64,000 bases of DNA, taken from the NCBI RefSeq assembly GCF_039539005.1, contig NZ_BAABCP010000002.1:248001-312000 (forward strand), given 5' to 3'. Source of the stretch: Microbacterium soli (GTDB lineage Bacteria; Actinomycetota; Actinomycetes; Actinomycetales; Microbacteriaceae). The position numbers were made by a program, and so were the translations under genes. Within the stretch, counting starts at the first letter, position 1. The number at the start of each line of letters is the position of its first letter. The notes under the pieces are model-generated. The model ran no database searches. It was not told where the DNA came from and saw only the letters and a list, made by a program, of their open reading frames with translations. Shown here one piece after another: positions 16,394 through 26,272 of the stretch.

Positions 16394-16693
16394 TTAGTCC
16401 GATGCGGGGAGCGGCTTGGACTCTTTCAACGTCAGCTCACGACCGTCGAAAGTGAGCGGGCCGGGACCCGCGGAGATGACGAGCAGCTCGATTCCCGAGG
16501 GTTGATCCACGTAGCGCTTCCCCACCGGCAAGACTTCGCCGGCCGACGCGCTCGCGGCGCTGTTCGAAACGGCATCGACGGTCAACTCCGCACCCGCGGC
16601 CTTGAGAACCCCGTCGGCGTCCGAGCCGCGCACGACCACGACCTGTGCGCTGGTGGCCGTCGAGCGCAGTTGACTGCCTACTTTAATCGCCAT
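16394..16693 (-). CDS. Small conserved protein of unknown function beside acyl-CoA ligase
   Basis: A 99-residue protein starting MAIKVGSQLRSTATSAQVVV and ending GRELTLKESKPLPASD. It has no cysteine, no signal peptide and no membrane segment, and looks like a small beta-rich soluble protein. I do not recognise a characterised family; I have the impression that similar small proteins lie beside acyl-CoA ligase genes in other actinobacteria. The ATG follows GAGGAGGAA, a very strong ribosome site, so it is probably abundant. It heads the ligase-crotonase operon, and its upstream gap carries the TTACnGTAA-type element. A partner or carrier role for the ligase is inference. Confidence 0.7.
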   Translation of the reverse strand: MAIKVGSQLRSTATSAQVVVVRGSDADGVLKAAGAELTVDAVSNSAASASAGEVLPVGKRYVDQPSGIELLVISAGPGPLTFDGRELTLKESKPLPASD

Positions 16694-16768
16694 AGTAAGT
16701 CTTCCTCCTCATCGAAGATGCGTACCGATTGGTGCCTACCTGGAGAACTTACCACATAATCGAAAGGC

Positions 16769-16777
16769 ATACGGTAA
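16769..16777 (-). promoter_or_regulatory. TTACnGTAA-type operator before the ligase operon
   Basis: ATACGGTAA at 16769-16777 (read on the minus strand TTACCGTAT) lies about 76 bases before the 99-residue gene. It matches the dyad at 7889-7899 in eight of nine core positions. A possible stem-loop (GCGGAAA...TTTCCGC) lies between this site and the insertion sequence. Confidence 0.5.
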
Positions 16778-16860
16778 CGTCATCGCAATTCACACTGAGA
16801 GAGCGGAAACGGCGTCTTTCCGCCGGTCGGGTCTGATGTAGGAACAGGTGACAGTTCTGG

Positions 16861-17748
16861 TTAGGCCGCGAGGGCCAGGTCGTTGTTCATGATGGTCTCG
16901 AACTCGATCGGCGTCAAACGGCCCAAGCGGACCTGCCTGCGTCGCCGGTGGTAGGTCCGCTCGATCCAGGTCACGATCGCGATCCGCAGTTCCTCACGTG
17001 ACGCCCAGGAGCGCCGGTTCAGGACGTTCTTCTGCAGCAGGCTGAAGAACGACTCCATTGCCGCGTTATCGCCGCAGGACGCGACCCTGCCCATCGAGCC
17101 GACGAGGTTGTGCGCGGCGAGTTCTCGACGCAGTTTCCTGCTTCGAAATTGCGATCCACGGTCGGAATGCACGATGCAGCCGTTCACGTCTTGGCGCATC
17201 CGGACCGCGTTTCGGACAGCGCGGACCGCGAGTGATGCTTTCATTCTCGAGTCGATCGAGTAGCCCACGATCCGACCACTGAAAGCGTCCTTGACCGCGC
17301 AAAGATAGAGTCGGCCTTCACTCGTTTTGTGTTCCGTGATGTCTGTCAGCCAGAGCTGGTTCGGTCGGGAAGCTGTGAACTGGTGACGCTCACGCCCGTG
17401 CTCGTCGATAACGACACAGAGATCGTCGTGAACAGCAGGGCCAGGCTTCTTCCCATTCTTGCTTCGCTTCTTCCCGAACACACTCCACCAGCCGTTCACC
17501 GATGCGATCCGCCACGCCGTCCGGTCCGACATCGCTTGTCCCTTGTCGCGGGCTTCGTCGGCGAGGAGCCGATACCCGAATTCGGGGTCGTCACGATGTG
17601 CGTCGAACAGCGCGTTCGCGCGATACGCCTCGCCCAACTCCCGGCTGGTGACTGGCGTCTTCAACCAGCGGTAGTAGGGCTGGCGGGCGAGCTTCAATAC
17701 CCGGCACGACACCACGACGGGAATCCCGTCAGCGGCGAGCTCGCTCAC
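16861..17748 (-). CDS. IS3-family transposase OrfB (element A)
   Basis: A 295-residue catalytic transposase with the DDE triad visible in NQLWLTDITEH, CIVHSDRGSQF and NAAMESFFSLLQKNV, plus the usual HTH_21 N-terminal region (ANALFDAHRDDPEFGYRLL). The GTG start at 17748 overlaps the orfA stop, but the frame is open further upstream through GSSAGKRLYPL. The active form is probably an OrfAB fusion made by -1 slippage on the A-run at 17763-17766. Both genes look intact, so the element may be active. Confidence 0.88.
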   Translation of the reverse strand: MSELAADGIPVVVSCRVLKLARQPYYRWLKTPVTSRELGEAYRANALFDAHRDDPEFGYRLLADEARDKGQAMSDRTAWRIASVNGWWSVFGKKRSKNGKKPGPAVHDDLCVVIDEHGRERHQFTASRPNQLWLTDITEHKTSEGRLYLCAVKDAFSGRIVGYSIDSRMKASLAVRAVRNAVRMRQDVNGCIVHSDRGSQFRSRKLRRELAAHNLVGSMGRVASCGDNAAMESFFSLLQKNVLNRRSWASREELRIAIVTWIERTYHRRRRQVRLGRLTPIEFETIMNNDLALAA

Positions 17749-18053
17749 GAGCGGGTAGAGCCTTTTCCCGGCAGATGAGCCTGCGACAGATACGCCGCTG
17801 CGCGACGCAGCACCTCATTCTCTTGTTCGAGGAGGCGATTGCGTTTGCGGAGCTCACGCAGCTCGGCGGACTCCGACTTCGTCTCACCCGGCTGTTCGCC
17901 GGCCTCGACACGTGCCTGACGCATCCACTTGTCGAGCGTTCCAACATGGACGCCGAAATCTCTCGCGATCTGCGCGAGAGTGACGTCTGGATCACGGTTC
18001 TGGGCGACGCGGATCACATCGTCGCGGAACTCCTTAGGAAACGGCTTGGGCAT
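17745..18053 (-). CDS. IS3-family OrfA (element A)
   Basis: A 102-residue protein with a helix-turn-helix (EFRDDVIRVAQNRDPDVTLAQIARDFGVHVGTLDKWM) and a C-terminal leucine-zipper-like helix (AELRELRKRNRLLEQENEVLRRA). It binds the IS ends and, through programmed frameshifting into orfB, provides the N-terminus of the transposase. It is intact. Confidence 0.88.
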   Translation of the reverse strand: MPKPFPKEFRDDVIRVAQNRDPDVTLAQIARDFGVHVGTLDKWMRQARVEAGEQPGETKSESAELRELRKRNRLLEQENEVLRRAAAYLSQAHLPGKGSTRS

Positions 18054-18122
18054 GATGACATCCTTCCAGGCCAGCTCTCTCGGCTAGCCACGTTTGATGT
18101 CACCTGTTCCTGCATCAGACCC

Positions 18123-18859
18123 ATCGTGGACTCCATCAGCGCGTTATCCAGCACATCACCCACGGAACCAATCGACCCGGCAATCCCCGCCTCCTGTAAC
18201 TCCTCGGTGAACGCCAATGACGTGTACTGGCTGCCGGCATCGCTGTGATGCAAAAGGCCGGTCGTAGTGAACTCGACATTCGTTCGGCGTCTCGTGAACA
18301 GCGACTGCTCAAGCGCCGAGAGCACCAAGGTGGTGGTCTTGCTCGTCATGACTCGCCACCCGAGGATCCGACGCGAGAACACAGCGGTGATGAAGCTGAC
18401 GTAGCAGAACCCGGCGATGGTCCACACGTAGGTGAAGTCCGCCACCCACCACTGATCCGGGCGTGATGGCCACGCCCACTGCCGTTTCACATGATCGGGA
18501 TGACGGGCAGCTTTCGGATCAGACTCTGTGGTGACGGTCTTCCGCCAGCCACGCTTCACTCCGCTGATCCCGGCGAGTTTCATGAGTCGCTCGACCCGGT
18601 CCCGGCCGATCTGTATTCCGGCGCGCAGCGCAGCTTTCCAGAGCTTTCGTCGCCCATACAAGCGACGGTTCCGCTTCCAAATGTCGGAGATCTTGTTCGC
18701 CGCGTAGGCGTCCTCGAGCTCACGATCGCTCGGGCCGAAACCACGAGCCTGGTAGGCGTAGTAAGTGGATGGGGCGACCCCGATACCGTGCTCGGCGAGC
18801 ACGGTCAGGATCGGCTCGACCCCGAACCTGTCCGCATAGGCGCGGACGTAGTCGATCAC
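18123..18859 (-). pseudogene. IS3-family transposase OrfB, 3'-truncated (element B)
   Basis: About 246 residues of a second, unrelated IS3-family OrfB: HTH_21 (DIWKRNRRLYGRRKLW), then DQWWVADFTYV, LLHHSDAGSQYTS and DNALMEST, so all three acidic residues are present. The frame then runs into element A at 18122 and the last ~35 residues of the normal protein are replaced. The missing end is not found on the other side of element A. Confidence 0.85.
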
Positions 18860-19182
18860 TGTCCGAGTTTGCGGTCGAGCTCCGCTGCCGCGAAAAACGC
18901 TGACGCGGTCTTCAGGATCTCGTTCGCTCGACGCAGTTGCGCGTTCTCACGCCGCAGCCGGCTGATCTCCTCACTCGGCACCTCGGCTGCCGGTTGCCGA
19001 GGCTGCCCATCAGCGAGTGCCCGGTCGACCCACCCGCGAAGGGTCTCAGCGCTGATCCCAAGAAGTTCACCGACCTCGCGATACGCGGCAGCCTTCGAGG
19101 TGCCCCCCTCGGTGATGCGGTCCTCGCACATCCGGATCGCGCGGGCACGGGTTCCCTCATCGTACTTCCGTGGTGCTGGCAT
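18856..19182 (-). CDS. IS3-family OrfA (element B)
   Basis: A 108-residue protein starting MPAPRKYDEGTRARAIRM with an HTH (SKAAAYREVGELLGISAETLRGWVDRA) and a C-terminal zipper helix (EISRLRRENAQLRRANEILKTASAFF). It overlaps the element B orfB start by four bases. It is itself intact, but its element is truncated, so it is probably non-functional in transposition. Confidence 0.82.
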   Translation of the reverse strand: MPAPRKYDEGTRARAIRMCEDRITEGGTSKAAAYREVGELLGISAETLRGWVDRALADGQPRQPAAEVPSEEISRLRRENAQLRRANEILKTASAFFAAAELDRKLGQ

Positions 19183-19240
19183 GATCTCAATTCTCACTTT
19201 CGTGTCAGATCATGACCTCCGACAAACCCAGGCCGATTCA

Positions 19241-19673
19241 CATCGCTGACGAGCTCGACGCGCATGTGATCAGCCATCGACCACCCCACCACTTCACGGT
19301 TGTACAGATCAATCACGGTCGCGAGATACAGCCATCCCTCCCTGGTGCGCAGATACGTGATGTCACCGACGGACCGCTGCCCTGGCTGCTCGGCGGTGAA
19401 GTCGCGGCGCAACCAGTCCGGACGGTCCTGGGCGTCGAGTGCGGGAATCGTGGTCCGCTTCGACGCACGCGGCTGCACCCCGTGCACACCGAGCTGGCGC
19501 ATCAGCTTCCGCACCAGGCCCGCCGAGGCCGTGACACCCCTGCGGGCAAGCTCGTGGAGCATCCTCCTCGCCCAGGCGTAGTAGCCGGCCCGAGACACCT
19601 TCAGGAGGCGTGTCATCAGGCCAATCGTGTGGTGGGCCTTCTCCTCGTGGATCAGCTGGAACTTCACGCTCAC
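19241..19673 (-). pseudogene. IS3-family transposase OrfB, 3'-truncated (element C)
   Basis: About 144 residues of a third IS3-family OrfB, GTG start at 19673. Visible are MSVKFQLIHEEKAHHTIG, GVHGVQPRASKRTTIPA and the first catalytic Asp in RSVGDITYLRT, then NREVVGWSMADHMRVELVSD. Homology stops where element B begins, so the second and third catalytic residues are lost. Confidence 0.82.
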
Positions 19674-19974
19674 CGCTGTTCCTTCGCGAAGAAGGCCGCG
19701 GCTTTTTCAGGAACGCGTTCTCCTCTGCCAGACGACGGTTCTCCGCCTCGAGCCTCGCATATCGCGCGGCGTCGACCGGGGCAGGCGCCGTCTGCGGGTC
19801 CGGGTCGGCTTGCCGGTAGTTCTTCACCCAGTACCCGAGAGAAGACTCGGTAATCTCGAGCTCCCGGGCGACCTGCGCGATCGGCCGCTGTCCCTGGATG
19901 ACGAGTTGCACAGCGTCGGCCTTGAACTCGTCAGTGAACTGACGGCGGGGTTTCTTCATGGTCATGTCGTACAT
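19670..19974 (-). CDS. IS3-family OrfA (element C), needs -1 frameshift
   Basis: An HTH protein (FTDEFKADAVQLVIQGQRPIAQVARELEITESSLGYWV) with a C-terminal coil (YARLEAENRRLAEENAFLKK). In the zero frame the reading continues as PRPSSRR; with a -1 shift at the A5G run (about 19706-19711) it reads AAAFFAKEQR and stops at 19670, the normal end of this family. Either a one-base deletion or programmed slippage is present. The right end of element C lies between 19975 and about 20008 and was not resolved. Confidence 0.7.
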
Positions 19975-20008
19975 TCAACTTCCTGGTAACGACTGTCTAC
20001 CCCAAGTG

Positions 20009-20031
20009 CCACACCCCGCCCCGGGGTGTGG
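20009..20031 (-). terminator. Hairpin behind the argC remnant
   Basis: A perfect 10-bp stem (CCACACCCCG at 20009-20018 with CGGGGTGTGG at 20022-20031) and a 3-base loop follow the argC stop by 7 bases on the minus strand, suggesting the original argC terminator. It abuts element C. Confidence 0.6.
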
Positions 20032-20037
20032 TCACGG

Positions 20038-21081
<1,044 letters not shown>

Positions 21082-21154
21082 ACTTTCTCGCTTACTGAAG
21101 ACCTCCCTATTCTGGCACCCGCCGGGACCGGTCACGCACCGTAGGCTGAGATGC

Positions 21155-21458
21155 ATGTCTGAATCGAATGACGCCCGACTCGCCGAGATGCGCGAGCAGA
21201 TCGACGCGCTGGACCGGAGGATCGTGACGCTCATCGCCGAGCCTGAGAGGTGCGTGCTGGCTGCGGGAGCGCTGAAGAAGGACGAGGCGGGCGGGCGGGC
21301 GAGCGCCGGCCCACGTCGAGGCGGTGGTTGAGAAGGTGCGCGGGATCGCGGCCGATCGCGGCGGCTCGACCGACGTCGTCGAGCGGACCTACCGCGCCCT
21401 CATCGCGGCGTTCATCGACCTGCAACGGGAGCAGCATCGCGCAGGTGCGGGATCCTGA
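21155..21458 (+). pseudogene. Decayed chorismate mutase
   Basis: An AroQ-type chorismate mutase remnant. Frame one gives MSESNDARLAEMREQIDALD and ALKKDEAGGRA; after the GCGGGCGGGCGGGCG run (about 21285-21300) the frame changes and continues EAVVEKVRGIAADRGGSTDV and [14 protein letters not shown] to a stop at 21458. Normal length is kept, with a one-base shift. A TAGGCT -10 box lies 7 bases before the ATG, so the ancestor was probably leaderless. It is divergent from argC. Confidence 0.75.
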
Positions 21459-21503
21459 CCGGCGCGGCGCGACCCGTCGAGGACAGCGCCGCGGCCGATC
21501 GCG

Positions 21504-22277
21504 TTAGCGGTTCCTGAACTCGGGGGCGCGCTTCTCGGCGAAGGCGCGCATGTCCTCCTTCTGGTCCTCAGTCGCGAACGCGGCGGCGAAGGCCTGGGGC
21601 TCGAAGCGCAGTCCCTCCGCGAGCGGCATCTCCTGCGCGGCCTGCAGCGCATCCTTCGCCGCGTACACGGCCGGCAGCGACCTGGATGCGATCGTCTCCG
21701 CTGTCTTGCGCGCCTCGTCGAGCAGCGCGTCGGCGGGGACGACGCGGGAGACGAGCGCCCCGACCGCTCGGCCTCCTCGGCGCCCATCTGACGCCCGGTA
21801 AGCACCATCTCAGCGGCCTTGTACTTCCCGATCGCGCGCGGCAGGCGCTGGGATCCGCCGAAGCCGGGCAGGACGCCGAGGTTGATCTCGGGCTGGCCGA
21901 ACCTCGCCGCGTCGGCGGCGATGCTGTCGCACATCATCGCTAGCTCGCAGCCGCCGCCGAGCGCGAAGCCCGCCACGGCCGCGATCACCGGGGTGCGCAT
22001 CCGCTTGAAACCGCCCCCGCCGGGGAACGGCCGTCGAGATACATATCGGCGTAACCGAGCTCGGCCATCTCTTTGATGTCGGTGCCCGCCGCGAACGCCT
22101 TCTCCGAGCCGGTGATGACGATCGCGCCGACCCCGGGTCGGCGTCGAAGCCGAGAGCGGCGTCGAGGAGTTCGCGTGCAAGCGCCGAGTTCAGCGCGTTG
22201 AGCGCTTCCGACCGGTGGAGCGTGATCGTGGCGACGCGGCCCCGCTCCTCGGTGAGAATGGACGTGTACTCGCTCAT
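21504..22277 (-). pseudogene. Frameshifted enoyl-CoA hydratase
   Basis: A crotonase-family gene of normal length (774 bases, 258 codons) interrupted by several small indels. It begins [20 protein letters not shown], loses frame near 22140 (after DADPG), is recovered as [21 protein letters not shown] and [22 protein letters not shown] (oxyanion loop and catalytic region), shifts again after GAEEAERSG, and ends with [12 protein letters not shown] in a third frame before the stop. The last step of decay or a run of sequencing errors would both fit; the neighbouring pseudogenes make decay more likely. Confidence 0.8.
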
Positions 22278-22329
22278 CGCTGATCCTTCCACTGGGTGGG
22301 CCGGGACGCTCCCGCCCCGGAGCGCGAGC

Positions 22330-24129
22330 CTACCGGTTGCTGACCTTCCCGAACAGCCCCGCGATGGGTGCGAGGATGAGCGGCCGCGCCGCGAACCAGG
22401 CGCCCACGGTGACCGCGATCGCCGCCGCGAACAGCCAGAAGCCCGTCCAGTTCACCACGTCCGTTCCCGCGTACATGTGGTTCAGGTTTCTGAGCGCACC
22501 GGTCGCGAAGACGAGGAACACGTGAATGATGATGAACAGCACGAAGAAGATCATCGTGGGGAAGTGAAGCGCACGCGCCACCGTAGCGGGATAGATCTTG
22601 TTGAGCTTCTCCGCGTTCTTCGGCCACCACTCGCTCATCCGCACCCCGGTGATCGCCGCCAGCGGCGCCGCCACGAACACGACGAGGAAGTACATGATCT
22701 GCTGCAGGCTGTTGTAATTCACCCACCCGTTCTCGGTCGGCCAGTCCAGCGTCAGGTACTGCAGGAGCGCGGACGCCGCGTTCGGGAACACCTCCCAGCT
22801 GGTCGGCACGATCCGGGCCCAGTGACCCGACGCGAACAGGAGCACCACGAACACGACGCCGTTGACGAGCCACAGCACGTCGAGGGAGGTGTGCAGCCAC
22901 AGATTGATGCTGATCTTCTTGCCGCCGCGCTTCGACGTCCAGAACGCCGGGGGCTTCTGCTGGTTACGCACCTGCAGACCGGTCCGGATGATCAGAATCA
23001 TCAGGAAGAAGTTCAGGAAGTGCGTCCACCGGGCCCACGCGGGGAACCCCGGTTCCGTGGTCTCCGGCAGTTCGTACTCACCCGGGAACCGCTTCAGGAA
23101 CTCTGGTACGCCCGGCAGCGTCGTGACACCGCGAGCGGCGAGCACGATGATCGCGGCCGCGACCACCGCGCCGACCACGCAGAGGACGCCGAGCTTCACC
23201 CACTGCGCCAGCGTGCGCGACCCGATCATCACCGGCTCCCGCTTCGGCTTGGCGGGCCCGGCCGCTTGGGCGGAAGCGGGCGCCGGGGCGGCGACCGCTC
23301 GAGGCGCCTCGGCAGGGGCCTTCTCCGGAGTGGTCGCCCGCGCCGGGGCCGCCGCTACCGCTTCGCGCGGTGCGGGGGGCTCCGCGGCCTTCTGCGCAGG
23401 AGCCTCGGGCGCGGACCCGCGCGGGGTCGCGGGCAGGCCGGTCCGGACCCGGCCCCGCGGGGCGGGAGACCCCGCCGGCGGCGCGGCCGGGACCGCCGGG
23501 GCCGACTCCGCGGACGGAGCCGACGCGGCCGGAGCCGGCTCGGCGGCCGGGGACGCCGGCGCAAAGCCCGCGGCGGGCCACGGCTCGCCACCGGCCACCC
23601 GGGGCAGGCCCCGACGCAGCGGCGTGTCGCTCGTGCCGCCGGACGCGGCCGGAGCCGCCGCGCGCCCGGCCTCGGCAGCTGTGTGCGCTTCGTCCGGCTC
23701 GCGCATCTCCGGCGCGTGTGCCGCGATCGGTTCGCCAGGCGCGTCGCCCACCGCGACCGAACCGACCGCGGGAACCGAGACCTCGCCGGCCGGCGGCCAG
23801 GGCTGCTCCCCCGTCACGCGCGGCAGGCCCCGGCGGAGGCTGCGGGTCGTCATCACGGCCGGCGCACCGCCGCTTCCCGCGGGCGCGGATACCGCCGGGA
23901 CCTCGGGCGCGCCCGAGGTCGGAGCGCCCGGGACGGCCGCGGCCTCCGTCTCCACCGAACGTTCTGCGGCCGGCGCCGCGTGCGCGGGGCCCGAAGCGGA
24001 CGGCGCCACGGCCGGATCCGGCGTCGTGGACTCCGGCGCGACGGCCCACTCCGGAACCTCGCCGGCCGGCGGCCACGGCTCGCCGCCCGACACGCGCGGC
24101 AGCCCTCGACGGAGAGATTGAGACATCAT
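22330..24129 (-). CDS. Di-heme cytochrome b561-type membrane protein with repeated N-terminal motif
   Basis: A 599-residue protein in two parts. Residues 1-300 are a soluble, Ala/Pro-rich tail with three copies of a 19-residue motif, LRRGLPRVxGGEPWPPAGE, at about 6-24, 98-116 and 171-188, plus a degenerate one near 228. Residues 300-599 are a membrane domain with about six helices and four helix histidines in RWTHFLNFF, LWLHTSLDV, RALHFPTMI and FIIIHVFLV, the pattern of a two-heme cytochrome b561. It follows fixB by 5 bases, so it is co-expressed with ETF. I infer that it passes electrons from ETF to the quinone pool, with the tail motifs docking partners on the inner face; this is not established. 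The ATG-ATG start makes the first codon uncertain. Confidence 0.75.
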   Translation of the reverse strand: MMSQSLRRGLPRVSGGEPWPPAGEVPEWAVAPESTTPDPAVAPSASGPAHAAPAAERSVETEAAAVPGAPTSGAPEVPAVSAPAGSGGAPAVMTTRSLRRGLPRVTGEQPWPPAGEVSVPAVGSVAVGDAPGEPIAAHAPEMREPDEAHTAAEAGRAAAPAASGGTSDTPLRRGLPRVAGGEPWPAAGFAPASPAAEPAPAASAPSAESAPAVPAAPPAGSPAPRGRVRTGLPATPRGSAPEAPAQKAAEPPAPREAVAAAPARATTPEKAPAEAPRAVAAPAPASAQAAGPAKPKREPVMIGSRTLAQWVKLGVLCVVGAVVAAAIIVLAARGVTTLPGVPEFLKRFPGEYELPETTEPGFPAWARWTHFLNFFLMILIIRTGLQVRNQQKPPAFWTSKRGGKKISINLWLHTSLDVLWLVNGVVFVVLLFASGHWARIVPTSWEVFPNAASALLQYLTLDWPTENGWVNYNSLQQIMYFLVVFVAAPLAAITGVRMSEWWPKNAEKLNKIYPATVARALHFPTMIFFVLFIIIHVFLVFATGALRNLNHMYAGTDVVNWTGFWLFAAAIAVTVGAWFAARPLILAPIAGLFGKVSNR

Positions 24130-24134
24130 CGTAC

Positions 24135-25118
24135 CTAGCGCTTCCGCGCCTCGAGCGCGCTGATCGTCTGCGGCACGACCTTGAACAGGTCGCCCACCAC
24201 GCCGAAATCGGCGACGTCGAAGATCGGCGCGTCCGGGTCCTTGTTGATCGCGACGATCGTCTTCGACGTCTGCATCCCGGCCCGGTGCTGGATCGCGCCC
24301 GAGATCCCGAGTGCGACGTACAGCTGCGGCGAGACCGATACCCCGGTCTGCCCGACCTGATGCGCCTGCGGAATGTACCCGGCGTCGACCGCAGCGCGAG
24401 ACGCGCCCACCGCGGCGTTCAACGCGTCGGCGAGCTGCTCGACGAGCGCGAACTGCTCGGCCGAGCCCAGGCCGCGGCCGCCCGAAACCACCTTGCCGGC
24501 ACCGCGCAGCTCGGGCCGCGAGGACACCTCCGTGACCGGCTCGAAGGAGTCGATCCGAGCCGCGCGCTTGCCCGATGCGGTGACCGCGAGGGGTTCGGCC
24601 ACGACGGGCCGGCTCTCGGCGCGAACGTCGATCGCGCCCTGCCGGATCGTGATCACCGGGGCCCCGAACGTCGCCGTGGACGTCACGTTGTAGCTGCCGC
24701 CGTATACCGAGTGATGCGCCACGACACCCTCGTCGTCGCGGGACACGCCGATCGCGTCGACGGCGACGGCGGAGCGGGTGCGCGCGGCGAAGCGGCCCGC
24801 GAGATCGCGGCCCGCGACGGAGTGGGAGATCAGGATCGCGGCCGGCCGCACCTGTTCCGCCCCGGCGAAGAGCGCGTCGACCGCGGGCACTCCCAGCGCG
24901 TCGGGCGCGCTGTTCTCGGCGATCAGCACCCGTGCGGCGCCGAGGCCGGCCGCGGCCTCCGCGGCTGCGGCCGCATCGCCGGCCTCGGTGAGCACCACGG
25001 CCACGGGCGTGCCGATCTCCGCGGCGGCTCCCAGAAGTCCGGCCGCGGCCGATTCGAGGGCGCCGCCCGGCGAGGTCTCCACAAACACCAGGATCGCTTC
25101 GTGTGAGGTCTCAGACAT
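24135..25118 (-). CDS. fixB: Electron transfer flavoprotein alpha subunit
   Basis: A 327-residue ETF alpha subunit. The C-terminal FAD-binding region is complete: [53 protein letters not shown] and [18 protein letters not shown]. With the beta subunit it accepts electrons from acyl-CoA dehydrogenases. It lies 9 bases after fixA and 5 before the cytochrome. The operon promoter carries the same dyad as the dehydrogenase operon, so this ETF is probably dedicated to the island's pathway. Confidence 0.93.
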   Translation of the reverse strand: MSETSHEAILVFVETSPGGALESAAAGLLGAAAEIGTPVAVVLTEAGDAAAAAEAAAGLGAARVLIAENSAPDALGVPAVDALFAGAEQVRPAAILISHSVAGRDLAGRFAARTRSAVAVDAIGVSRDDEGVVAHHSVYGGSYNVTSTATFGAPVITIRQGAIDVRAESRPVVAEPLAVTASGKRAARIDSFEPVTEVSSRPELRGAGKVVSGGRGLGSAEQFALVEQLADALNAAVGASRAAVDAGYIPQAHQVGQTGVSVSPQLYVALGISGAIQHRAGMQTSKTIVAINKDPDAPIFDVADFGVVGDLFKVVPQTISALEARKR

Positions 25119-25127
25119 GTCGTACTC

Positions 25128-25904
25128 CTATACCAGCCTGTTCTCGATGAGGAAGTCGGCCAGCTGCTCGCCGGCGTTTCCCTCATCCGTGATCTTGATC
25201 CCCGCCTCGCGCGGGGGCCTCTCGGCAACGCTCAGCATGATCGACCGCGCGGCGTCCGGATCGTCGGCCCGCACCCCGAGGTCGGCGAGGGAGACCGTCT
25301 CGAGCGGCTTCTTCTTGGCCGCCATGATCCCCTTGAAGTTCGGGAACCGCGCGTCGGGAAGCGCCTCCGTGATGGAGACGACGGTGGGCAGCGACGCCGA
25401 GACGCGCTGCACGCCGCCGTCCACCGGACGCACCCCGGCCGCCTCGGACTCCCCGATCTCGACCGCGTTCAAGCCCGTGAGGTGCGGGACGTCGAGCAGC
25501 TCGGCGAGCGCGGCCGGGAGCATGCCGCCCGATCCGTCCGTCGACACGTTGCCGGTGATCACGAGGTCGAACTCCGCGCGTCGTATGGCCGCGGCGAGGG
25601 CCTCGGCGGTCAGTATGATATCCGCGCCCACGAGCCCGTCGTCGACGACGTGGACCGCGTTCGCCGCTCCCATCGCGAGGCCCTTGCGCACGGTGGCCGC
25701 CGCGCTCTCGGGAGCGAGCGACAGCACAGTCACCTCGGTGCCCTCGTGCGCGTCGGCGTAGGAGAGGGCCACCTCGAGGGCGCGCTCCCCGATCTCGTCG
25801 AGCACCGCCTCGCTCGCCGTGCGGTCGGCGAGGCCGGTCTCCAGGTTGAGCTTTCGGTCGCCATAGGTGTCGGGCACCTCTTTGACCAGAACGAAGATCT
25901 TCAT
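25128..25904 (-). CDS. fixA: Electron transfer flavoprotein beta subunit
   Basis: A 258-residue ETF beta subunit starting MKIFVLVKEVPDTYGDRKLN, with VILTAEALAAAIRRAEFDLV and GNVSTDGSGGMLPAALAELL (nucleotide-binding region) and VVSITEALPDARFPNFKGIMAAKKKPLE (the recognition-loop region contacted by dehydrogenases). The ATG at 25904 follows GAGGAG. It is the first gene of the ETF-cytochrome operon. Confidence 0.93.
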   Translation of the reverse strand: MKIFVLVKEVPDTYGDRKLNLETGLADRTASEAVLDEIGERALEVALSYADAHEGTEVTVLSLAPESAAATVRKGLAMGAANAVHVVDDGLVGADIILTAEALAAAIRRAEFDLVITGNVSTDGSGGMLPAALAELLDVPHLTGLNAVEIGESEAAGVRPVDGGVQRVSASLPTVVSITEALPDARFPNFKGIMAAKKKPLETVSLADLGVRADDPDAARSIMLSVAERPPREAGIKITDEGNAGEQLADFLIENRLV

Positions 25905-25931
25905 CGACTACTCCTCACGCCACGCTGCGGC

Positions 25932-26272
25932 TTATCGGCAACATACCCTAATGTACCCGCAAAGCGCGCACTTACTAACTATATTACAGTAATATATACT
26001 ATAACCGTCCCCTTCATCGTGCGCTGTACTGATGCGGTTCTCAGAGATAACGAGAGCGCGGCCGCCGACGATGGTCTCGTCTCCCTGCCTGAGGCCGCGC
26101 AGCAGGGTACGCCACTGATCCCACGCCCGCCGCGCCGCACCTGCGGTGCCGCCTCCGGTACCGTTGCACTCGAAGCATGTGCCGAGGTCGCGGTAGGTGC
26201 CGAACCGGCCTGACCCAGCACACTTCCTGCAAGGCTCCCCATGAGGCTCAGGGGAAATTCGACTTTGCTCAT
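25932..26272 (-). pseudogene. Zinc-ribbon protein remnant
   Basis: Starts MSKVEF at 26272, overlapping the stop of the BRCT gene (ATGA), then needs a one-base shift in a TTTCCCC run to enter the conserved part: HGEPCRKCAGSGRFGTYRD and LGTCFECNGTGGG, two CxxC pairs as in a DnaJ-like or rubredoxin-like zinc ribbon. After GGRALVISENR the protein-like character fades into the AT-rich ETF promoter region. It is a broken gene of unknown function. Confidence 0.55.
25980..25996 (-). promoter_or_regulatory. Perfect 17-bp palindrome before the ETF operon
   Basis: TATATTAC-A-GTAATATA is a perfect odd dyad about 76 bases before fixA, in the most AT-rich stretch of the region. Its core TTACnGTAA matches the dyads at 7889, 11293 and 16769. 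The AT-rich surroundings (TATAGT, TATACT) contain possible -10 boxes for the ETF operon, so a repressor bound here would block it. Confidence 0.65.

Larger units (their letters stand above)
16829..18122 (-). mobile_element. Complete IS3-family insertion sequence (element A)
   Basis: A 1294-bp element with 24-bp terminal inverted repeats at 16829-16852 and 18099-18122, differing at one base. It holds orfA and orfB on the minus strand. No clear target duplication is seen: GTC on the left, ATC on the right. The right end lies inside the transposase of another IS (element B), whose remainder is not found on the left side, so a deletion accompanied or followed the insertion. Confidence 0.88.
18123..19240 (-). 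mobile_element. Truncated IS3-family element B
   Basis: Remnant with orfA and a truncated orfB. The right end is placed at 19240, where the minus strand begins TGAATCGGCCTGGG, fitting the 5'-TG end of IS3-family elements and coinciding with the break in the transposase of element C. The left end was lost at the junction with element A. Confidence 0.75.
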
